A DNA stretch of 60,000 nucleotides from Symsagittifera roscoffensis (lineage: Eukaryota > Xenacoelomorpha > Acoela > Convolutidae). The DNA lies in assembly GCF_963678635.1 (NCBI RefSeq), contig NC_087064.1:72665465-72725464 (forward strand), read 5' to 3'. The notes under the pieces were generated by a model. It was given only the letters and a program-made list of their open reading frames with translations, had not been told where the DNA came from and ran no database searches. Made by a program: the position numbers and the translations under genes. Positions within the stretch are counted from its first letter, which is position 1, and each line of letters starts with the position of its first letter. Positions 52,450 to 60,000 of this stretch are shown here, piece after piece.

Positions 52450-54600
52450 AATCGTCCCCGTGAATATTGTATAAGATAGGGGTAATATTGTCTGATCGGT
52501 CAGAACAGTTTTACCGTCCCGGTATAAGTTATGCAACTTAAACGACAAAGGGGAAGCCTTGCGCTTGAACGCTTACCACTGCGCATTAGATAGGTTAGGA
52601 AAAAATCGAACCGTCGCTAAGATTCGGCCTTGCGAAAGCATAGATTTTCACTGTAGGTCTTAGAATTCGTTAAGCAAGGTAACTTTACTATATTCCGTGA
52701 GCTAATGAATAGTACGTAGCTTGCTATCGACTAACCAATATGAGAAGTGCAATCCCTAAATTAGACAAATGACCAATCTCCAAAATAGTTTGAATTTAGA
52801 ACTAGTCAATCCTTTGGAGAAGATTATAAAACGGTTCTAATATGGGGATCCTCCTACATGGAAAGTAAGGAAGCTAACTTTATGAAACTCATTGGACGGA
52901 AACTAGAGATGATTTGACCCAGTCATGCAAAACCTCGGACCCCCCTGCCCCATGTTTGAAACCCCAGACCACCGGAAACCCCTACTTCCTGTGTAATGCC
53001 CCAAGCAAATAGTCCCCACCCCTATTTCTGGAAGTCGTTTCACTAGCGCAGCTGAATGCCGGGAGCCAAAACTTAGGGATATGATAGGTAGCAACAAGGG
53101 ACATTTTGTGTTGTTATTTGAACCAAATCGGATGGTTGGACCGGAAAATTTTAGCATTTGGGAAAAACAAAGCTTAAATCGGAAATAGGGATTTTGCGCA
53201 AAATATTGATGAGGGCATATTGATTTTGTGGCGGCAATAGACACTAGATACTATCCCCGAAAAAAAAACATATTGAGTGAAACCCCTCCGGTGAATTCTT
53301 CCGGTGCCGATAACCTTTTCCCGGGAAAAGGGATAATGGACCGTAGAAATGGGGTAACTTGGCAAGTACTAATGTGATATGAGTGAGTTTTGGTAGTTAG
53401 GACCCCCTTGGGATTCTGAACCCCAATATGGAAGATTGACCCTGGGTGACCCAGGGGTAACCTCTAATTGACCTTTAGGCGTTAATGACCAAAATCGCAT
53501 AGAAAACCCCGTGATTAACACCGACAAGTGGCTCCATTCCCAGCACCAACCATCAGGAAATAGGAATCGATCACCTGACTTGTAATTGGGAGGGAAGTTA
53601 TTTTTTGTGAACTGAAGCAGAAGCTGAAAGGGATATGGTTTTTACATTTTAACATTGAAGTAGTGGAACTAATTAAAGCGGACTTGGCAAACATTGGGTT
53701 CAGCTTAATTTGGCGAATGCTCTATTTTTAGAATATCAACCACACTCAAAAAAGTAGTCCTAGAGGGAATTGGCAGTAATAGGAGCATGGCATGAGAACT
53801 AGGTCTTATGAAAAACTTGACTGGAAGAGATTTCCACTTGGCTCCCCTGGAGATGGCTTTTCGGCACATTTTGCCCCCGAATAAACCATTTACGTTCCCA
53901 TAATAGCTCGAAGGTCGGTATTTGAAAAGAGTATAGATTGGATTTTTAGACGCTTGGAATGAATCAGCGACCCATGGAAAAAGGATCTTCCCCTATTCCC
54001 GGGAGATCTGATCGTCAATAAGATAGTTAAATAAAAACCTTGGGGGACTTGTAAATTAGCTATTGATGAAAATAGTAGGTTCCCATCAAAGTTGAGAACA
54101 GTGATTTGTTAAGTCAGAGAACTCAGTTAAATTATCTCAAAGGCATAGTGATCCTGAGCGATTTTTTAAAAATTTTAGTTCGTCGAACTGAACTGAGTAT
54201 TTGCTTAGAGCTACTGTGTGTAATTCATTAACTTGGATTAGAGAGAGAGAGAAAGAAAGAAAGAAAAGAGAGAGAGAAAGAAAAGAGAGAGAGGAAGAAT
54301 CGTTTAGTTAAGTTAGTTGAGAGTTGGATGGCAATTAGGCAATTGTGTAGATTGATCGCGGAGTCTTTGCTTTTGATCAGATTATTAGATTATTCTTGCC
54401 ACTTAGAGTCTTCTGTATTTGGACTGATTTTTATCCAAATTTAATTACAACCGGAAATTCTTGCGATCGTGAGGGCAGACTAGACGGCCTTTAAAGCAGT
54501 ACAAAAAAGGGAAGTTAACATAATACAATACAGAAAAGTTACCGCCATCTTAACCCTAACGGGATTGTGGATACTAGTGAATCTTGGTCGCCCTGCTGAG
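52450..54600 (-). repeat. Old dispersed repeat of about 2.1 kb, copy 2 (inverted relative to NEDD1 intron 3)
   Basis: The reverse complement aligns in order with 15,520-17,700 over most of its length (landmarks listed there). The GA-rich microsatellite at 54.24 kb is an addition in this copy. No coding capacity in repeat orientation. Confidence 0.7.
54241..54299 (+). repeat. GA/GAAA microsatellite
   Basis: Pure purine run of GAGAGA and GAAAGAAA blocks, 59 bp, inside the dispersed repeat at 52.4-54.6 kb. Confidence 0.95.
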
Positions 54601-54699
54601 TTCACTACCCAAGGAACCACGTTGCGGTTTTGTTAAGAGAGAGTGGGAAAGAGAGAACAAACCTTAATAGGAAATTCTTTAAATCTAGAGTATATGGCA

Positions 54700-54910
54700 A
54701 AAATATAGCCTTCCAAGCCGAGGTTTCCTTTTTTGTTTCGACCAGCGCCACAAAAAAAGTTATGGTTTGACCGGTGCGACCACAAATGCCTATGTTTTCA
54801 ACGGCGTCGCGACCAAAAACTTCCATATTCCGACCAAGTTCAACCAATCCTGATGTGTTACGACCGGCGTAATCGGAAAAATACTTTCTTTCGACCAAGT
54901 TTGTCCACGG
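54700..54910 (+). repeat. Irregular repeat of CGACC motifs
   Basis: CGACC(A/G) occurs about six times at 20-40-bp spacing (TTTCGACCAGCGCC, GTGCGACCACAAA, TCGCGACCAAAAA, TTCCGACCAAGTT, TTACGACCGGCG, TTTCGACCAAGTT). Spacing is not constant, so it is a degenerate minisatellite at best. Confidence 0.45.
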
Positions 54911-55599
54911 AAATTTCAGTTTGAACTTTTCAAACAGTTTTTGGCAGGTTTGATTTTTGAGTCACAGGAAAAAGCAAGTATGAAAGTATGTTTGTACTAC
55001 TATGATATAATAGTCCCTCGCATTTATGCTAGACATGTAGAAAGCATTTATGATAGACAGGTTTTACATGCATTTAGCATGTTACATTTTTTAAAACTAA
55101 TTTGTGTATAAATTATGCATTTCAAAATCTCGCGAAATATGTTGAGTCAGAAACTCTTCAGATTAAAAATAGTGTAATCACACAAGTATTCATATCAAGA
55201 AAAATGCTCGCTTCGACCTTGACGCTTTAAAAACATAAACTTTCCTCATAATGACGAGGATGGATGTTTTAGGAAATAGCGAAACAAAAACTTTGTTCAA
55301 AAATATACTGTGACGTCGCTCTGAACAACGAATTTGTACTGTCTACATGTTTTGAAAGCTCTAGCGTCTTATTATCAAGATACCTGTTTAGTTTCAAGGT
55401 ACCACTCTGTCATAGTAGAACCTAAATGTGTTTCGACTAGCTAAGAGTATTGAACGTGGTGAAGACTCTGATATAGGTCTTGGTGATTTTTTCAGGAAAA
55501 AAATCTTAAATCGTTCTAATATTTACGATGTACATTCATACGTATTAATGCATTTATGAATGATTTTAGGTAAATATGCACTTCTTGAGTTTCATTGAA

Positions 55600-56170
55600 A
55601 TTCTTCTGCTGAAAGTTACGTAAATAGAACTCTCCAATTACGAACATGGAATTAACGCAAAAAAAAACGTGAACGATTTTTAGTTTCGAAAGTGGAATTT
55701 AATTTTGATCAATAACCAGCTATTAAGTACAGCAAATGCTAAGGATTTTAACACAGACTATTGTATTACAAATAGCACTTTAGCTTCAAAGTATCATGGA
55801 TCTGTAGCATAAAGGTAGGGAAGGAGACCCGCAACTAAATAAGGGGGTTCGACCTGGGTAGGGTCGAATGTTTTTAATGAACTTTTTTGTATACTAGTTA
55901 AAATGCGTGCGCTCTATAAATTGAGGCTTGTTAGTTGGTAAATTACTTTGTTTTTCAAATTGATTGTTTTTTTCATGCGTCATAATTGGCTTGCGTCACT
56001 TAGCATTTCTGTAGACTCATCATTGGCGTGCGTCACTTAAGTAATTGGCGTGCGTCACTTGAAGTTTTACTCATTCAGTTTTTCGCAGTAGCGGTATCGG
56101 TCATATTGTTGCTTGTGTATGCGAAGTACAGCTTCGCCTCTTTGTAATTATCTGCCATTTAGGCTAAAAA
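55600..56170 (+). repeat. Family B-like repeat with GTGCGTCACTT minisatellite and hairpin end
   Basis: AACGTGAACGATTTTTAGTTTCGAAAGTGGA matches the family B phrase in NEDD1 intron 7. At 55984-56060 TTGGC(T/G)TGCGTCACTT occurs three times. It closes with the hairpin GCGAAGTACAGCTTCGC at 56121-56137. Confidence 0.55.
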
Positions 56171-56687
56171 CTTGATTCTACATAAATGAAAACTAATTTT
56201 GGAAGCTTCCTTAAGCGCTTTCTCGGCCATAAATTTTTTTAATTCAATTTTTTGTTCAACTATTTATTGAAGACAATTGTAGTTTTTTATGCCCTATTCA
56301 CTAAGTTTCTACGTGTTTGTATAATTCTAATATCACACCAAGCAGAAGACACGACGCTAATCTGAAGCTAACAATAATTTTTTGTAGTTTTTTTCCGAAT
56401 GTGGTCGGAACATGCTAGTCTACTTCCACAGCAACAGGCTATCCTTGTTTTCATTTATGAATATTGCACTTAAGTGGTGGGGGTGGCGCGTATCTTTAAT
56501 AAATGATGCTTCGAGTTAGCCAACTATAGTACTGGTACCATTAAGCGAAATCTAGGCGCAACGTTTCACCTTAAATAAAAGTGGATTGTGTTGTTGTGGT
56601 ATGGTGTTAATATATAGCTCCCAAAATTAAAACTCGCTTATTGTTTGTGAATGGGCTGGCCCATGTGAACAATCTTCCCCCTTAAAA

Positions 56688-56866
56688 GACCAAGTGAACA
56701 ATCTCCCTCTAAAATTAAATGGCAAATTCAAGCCGTAAGGCCTGCATGTACCATGCTAAAATCTGATTGGCTGAAACGTATTACTTTGAACCAAGTGAAC
56801 TCACTCCCCCCTAAATTGATTTAGGGGGGGGGGGGGGGGGGGGTGGGAGAGATTGTTCACTTGGTC
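56688..56866. repeat. MITE-like inverted repeat with a 20-base poly(G) tract
   Basis: GACCAAGTGAACAATCTCCC at 56688-56707 faces its inverted partner at 56845-56866 (GGGAGAGATTGTTCACTTGGTC). An inner CCAAGTGAACTCACTCCCCC copy stands near 56,791. The run G20 lies at 56824-56843. Related ACAATCTCCC plus C-run sequences stand at 39.3 and 41.97 kb. Confidence 0.65.
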
Positions 56867-57194
56867 CATCGAGCTCATCCATTTTCCTATATAAAATTGT
56901 CTGAAAATGGTTTGTTTTTCATAGTCATTTACGTCAAAAATTTTTTAATCAAAACAGCATTTAACTAATCAAAACACAAACAACTGTTAAGTTTATAGTT
57001 GCTTTGAAGTTATTGTATAAAGATTTTGCCTTTTTTGCTTTACTGTATTAAGAGGCTTCTGGACCTTAAATAGCTTCTATGGATGGACGATCAATCGTTA
57101 ATTGTTATTTCAGTCATTGTTAATCTGTAATTATTATTTCAGTCAATCTGTAATTGTTATTTTCTGTCTGGTTATTTAAAATTGATTGTTTTAG

Positions 57195-57279
57195 GACTGG
57201 AGACGGGACTGATAGAATGTGACGACTACGCGGCAGGCACCTCCAGCCGATCAACCAAACTAATACACGGAGGAGTGCG
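57195..57279 (+). pseudogene. GPD2: GPD2 exon 2, cut off by a duplication breakpoint
   Basis: After a TTTTAG acceptor the frame (phase 1, matching exon 1) reads LETGLIECDDYAAGTSSRSTKLIHGGVR, exactly the GPD2 segment that follows the FAD motif. The family would continue with the sequence after HGGVR. Instead, from 57280 the DNA is the start of the duplicated tRNA block and reaches an in-frame stop near 57352. No splice donor exists at the break. In a tandem-duplication model this is a partial exon copy and the intact exon 2 would lie about 8.07 kb further right, outside the window. In an assembly-error model it is a false join. Confidence 0.8.
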
Positions 57280-57625
57280 AATTGTCTTTGGCCGAATTGT
57301 CTGGACGCGGCTTGAACAGCTAGCTTTGAAAAATTTAAAGCTTTTCGCGAACTGATTCGCTCTATGAATTAACTTGAAAAATTTCAAAGTTGCATAGCTC
57401 TAATGCCTCTAATAGCTTCCTTAGAAAACTTAAGCTTTTCGCAAGTTGATTCGTTTTATAAAATAACTTGAATTATTTCAAAATTTCTAGCTGAAAAATA
57501 TTTTGCAGATGATCGTTGGTTTAGAAAATGGGCTACTTGCGATGCATTTTCTGACAGCCTGAGACGAGATTTTGGTCCGATGCAAACAATTAACTACAAT
57601 TTGTACATAGATGCCTTGAATTGTA

Positions 57626-57697
57626 AGCAGGGTGGCGCAGCGGAAGCGTGCTGGGCCCATAACCCAGAGGTCGGTAGATCGAAACTACCTCCTGCTA
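57626..57697 (+). tRNA. tRNA-iMet (CAT), initiator, copy 2
   Basis: Identical over its 72 nt to the gene at 49562-49633, with conserved flanks. Both copies look functional. If the block is an assembly duplicate, there is only one gene. Confidence 0.93.
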
Positions 57698-58076
57698 AAT
57701 GTTTTTATCTTGTTTCTTTTCTTTAGAGAGCTTGAATTCTTTTTGAAGAAGGTTTCTCTTTTCAACCTCTAATATCGTTGTCAAAAAATAAAGTAACAAA
57801 AAATGTTGTTTTAAAGCATAATGAAGGTGACCAAAAGATAACATACACAATCTTTTACAAAGGTTAATTAAATAAATATATATTCCGACTCGAAGCTTAC
57901 AACGTGATAGTGGAATTATGCAAATTAATTTAATTACATCATTAAGCAGCTCACTAGATATGAGTAATAATTTAAGCTGGTTGTTACATGTTCAACAGTT
58001 GGTTGAACAATTTCAGTTTAAGATGATGTATTTAAATAAGTTAGTTTCGGAAAACAAAGCGCTAACCAAAAAAGCT

Positions 58077-58149
58077 CGCCCAACGTGGGGCTCGAACCCA
58101 CGACCCTGGGATTAAGAGTCCCATGCTCTACCGACTGAGCTAGCCGGGC
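58077..58149 (-). tRNA. tRNA-Lys (CTT), copy 2
   Basis: Identical over its 73 nt to the gene at 50020-50092; anticodon complement at 58114-58116. Flanks differ by single bases (GTTGCTACTG against GTTGTTACCG) plus a small deletion. Confidence 0.93.
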
Positions 58150-58448
58150 TTGTTGCTACTGTTCTCCGGCTCTACCTGAACGACATTCGTGCGATAATTC
58201 ATTATTTTCATAATTCATAAGCCATTATTTGTGTCAGTATTTGTTTTGAACGATAGTTTCTTAGGTACGGAAAGCAAATTACACACAATGGCAACGAAGA
58301 TCAGATCGATAGCATAGCTCTTTTTTCTGGTCTTTTCCAGTTTCCCACCACCTCGTAAAATTGCAACTAAGAGCTGCTCAAAAATTATTCACATTTTGCA
58401 TGTGAGAATTGTAGTAAAAATTTGTTCACCTCTTCACGCTGTTCACAC

Positions 58449-59388
58449 CAGGGCTTTTCAAAAATTAATTGAGATCAAAACAATTAAATTGCAGTTAATT
58501 GGATGTTCAGCAATTAATTATCAAATAACTGAAAAAAACAAAAGTTAAACTGCAATTAATTGCAATTATCAATGAAAAGTTCAGATGTCGCTATCGAGAC
58601 TGTCCACGGTTGACTCGTTCCAGAATCTGTGATTGACTTTGAGGAAAAGTTGCATTTCGAGATTTATTGGTAGTAGACTTTTGCGAAGATCGTTGTAGGC
58701 GTATCCAGCTACGCTAAAAAAACGTTCTATGAGATCTGAAGTTGGAAGAAGAAATGTCGGATCCATGTATTCACTTCGTGAATTTTTCTTCTCTAACTTG
58801 CGAATTTTCAGAAGACCCGACGCAAAGTCGTCTTCGTCGACATTCACCGCTTCGTCGACATTCACCGCATGTGTCACTTCGACAACTGGCAGTTTCAGAG
58901 ACTCAACAGCGGCCTTTTCTTCGATTGTTAAATCAGCTTCTTTGTGTTTCAACAATTTAATAATTGCTTTCTGGAAAACTGGCACATGAACTAAATCGCC
59001 ATCTTCAGACAAGTATTTCGCAAATTCTTCTTCTTTGTACGCCGTGAAGTATTTATGCACAATTTGTTCGTTATTCCGTGGCATGATGCTGATGGATGAT
59101 TCACAAAACAAAGTGAATTTTGCATCAACAGCGACGAAAATCCAATAATTAAATCTGAAAGCAACTCTCTATGACGGCCAATTACATCAACCGCCAGATG
59201 TAATTCGTTGCTCAACAACCAACGCTTAACAAACGAACTTGCTTCTGTTCAACAACAATTAATTGCAATTAATTGCAGTTAACTGGGCATGAGAAAATTT
59301 TAATTGAAATAATTGCATGCCCAACAATTAGTTAAAAATCAATTAATTGCAATTAATTTAAAATTCAATTAATTTTTGAAAAGCCCTG
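58449..59388 (-). mobile_element. Non-autonomous hAT transposon, 940 bp, with 8-bp target duplication
   Basis: Terminal inverted repeats start CAGGGCTTTTCAAAAATTAA and end with its complement (...TTTTTGAAAAGCCCTG). The element is flanked by GTTCACAC at 58441-58448 and 59389-59396, and the single GTTCACAC at 50387-50394 is the undisturbed site in copy 1. Subterminal regions are rich in GCAATTAATTGC-type repeats, possible transposase-binding sites. An internal minus-strand frame codes for the C-terminal hAT dimerisation domain only, so the element is an internal-deletion derivative mobilised in trans. Confidence 0.95.
58581..59111 (-). pseudogene. hAT transposase remnant with C-terminal dimerisation domain
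   Basis: 176 codons. The last 45 residues (SDLIERFFSVAGYAYNDLRKSL, then LFLKVNHRFW) are the hAT C-terminal dimerisation region, including the ERxFS core. The first in-frame ATG is the Met of IMPRNNEQ; the frame above it lacks ATG. The BED zinc finger and the catalytic DDE segment are missing. A repeated NVDEAVNVDE stretch lies in the middle. It cannot be active by itself but might still dimerise with full-length transposase. Confidence 0.85.
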
Positions 59389-60000
59389 GTTCACACGTTT
59401 CAGTGGACTTTATACCATGAAGAGTTGGGCTCTTTTTGCTTCCCCCCCCCCACCCACCTGCAAAATTTTACTAGTGAAATTTTGTTCACATTATCCGAAT
59501 GCTACGAAAAAGAGCCAAGAGTTGTTTTAAATATACTTTCATATATTGAATTTAAGAAAAAATCAAAGGGTGGGAGCTAGAAAAAAGCGCTGGTCCCTTG
59601 AGAATTAGACACCTAGAGCTCTCAAGGCGTTTAACAATTAAAGATCGCTTTTCAGAACTATCACTCAGTATATTATTATTTCAAATTTCATGTTTCCTTT
59701 ATTCGTATAACCTCCCATCTCATCATTTTAAGGTGAAAATTTTGGTCCCGCGCTGAGCTGCTCGACTGATGACACGACTGAAACGGTCGAACGATCTCCA
59801 TTTTCGACATTTCGCGTCGAACGATGACCGTTTTTGATTTTTGAGTCGAACAATGTCCGTTGTCGACTTCGTTCGACTTTACCGGACCTTGTTCGACTTC
59901 GTTTGCTTGTGTTCGAAAATGTTCAGTTTGAATGGGATCCCGATGACCAAGGCTGCCTACGTGAGATCAACGGGGGTCCACGCGACTTGCTCCTGACCGT

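Larger units (their letters stand above)
57280..60000. repeat. Duplicated block, copy 2, running off the window, with hAT insertion
   Basis: Starts at 57280 inside GPD2 exon 2 with AATTGTCTTTGGCCGAATTG, equal to 49208 onward (offset 8,072). It stays in register through both tRNA genes and the minisatellite to the last base. The only large difference is the hAT element at 58449-59388. Confidence 0.95.

Noticed and set aside
57280-57354. In-frame continuation of GPD2 exon 2 (IVFGRIVWTRLE...)
   Set aside because: This sequence is the intronic start of the duplicated block, is present in intron 1 at 49208, and does not resemble GPD2.
1-60000. CRISPR arrays, toxin-antitoxin or phage-type systems
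   Set aside because: No regularly spaced repeat/spacer structure and no prokaryotic gene organisation; introns, eukaryotic tRNAs and animal genes show a eukaryotic chromosome.

Overview
This window is nuclear DNA from an invertebrate animal. The genes are split by introns with GT...AG borders and T-rich acceptors. The tRNA genes are eukaryotic in form, one being a 72-nt initiator tRNA-Met. The protein genes are animal housekeeping genes (NEDD1, LSG1, mitochondrial glycerol-3-phosphate dehydrogenase) plus a seven-helix receptor. Most of the rest is AT-rich repeat debris. The phylum cannot be fixed from what I can read.

Layout: 1-1.9 kb is a GC-richer block with short unidentified ORFs. 3.8-5.9 kb (minus) is a broken LINE with a restriction-like endonuclease tail. 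6.7-7.9 kb (minus) is an intronless rhodopsin-like receptor. 8.4-11.4 kb is a pile of mobile elements: a TTACTAGTAA-rich repeat, a jockey/CR1-like RT scrap, and a frameshifted Penelope-like element with a PHD-type zinc finger inside its RT and a GIY-YIG nuclease. 11.4-13.9 kb is repeats. 14.0-23.7 kb (+) is NEDD1 in nine exons; the exons sum to exactly 634 codons. 25.1-28.7 kb (minus) is a decayed LINE. 30.6-38.4 kb is a large repeat with a higher-order tandem array and a tRNA-like head. 38.7-43.7 kb (+) is LSG1 in three exons, with a FLYWCH/MULE fragment antisense in intron 1. From 44.4 kb on is GPD2: exon 1 and a 12.4-kb intron packed with repeats and tRNA genes. A cut-off piece of exon 2 lies at 57.2 kb.

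The most informative structure is at the right end. The block at 49.2-51.0 kb (tRNA-iMet, tRNA-Lys, a 30-bp minisatellite) is repeated nearly base for base from 57,280 to the window edge. The second copy begins inside GPD2 exon 2 and carries a 940-bp hAT transposon with a clean 8-bp target duplication. The first copy keeps the empty site. This fits either a true tandem duplication of about 8.07 kb or two haplotypes placed end to end by the assembler.

NEDD1 (gamma-tubulin recruitment), LSG1 (60S export) and GPD2 (glycerol-3-phosphate shuttle) share no pathway, and there is no operon logic. I found no CRISPR and no prokaryotic system. Alignments were done by eye, so repeat boundaries are approximate. 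Identity and homology statements come from reading, not from searches.
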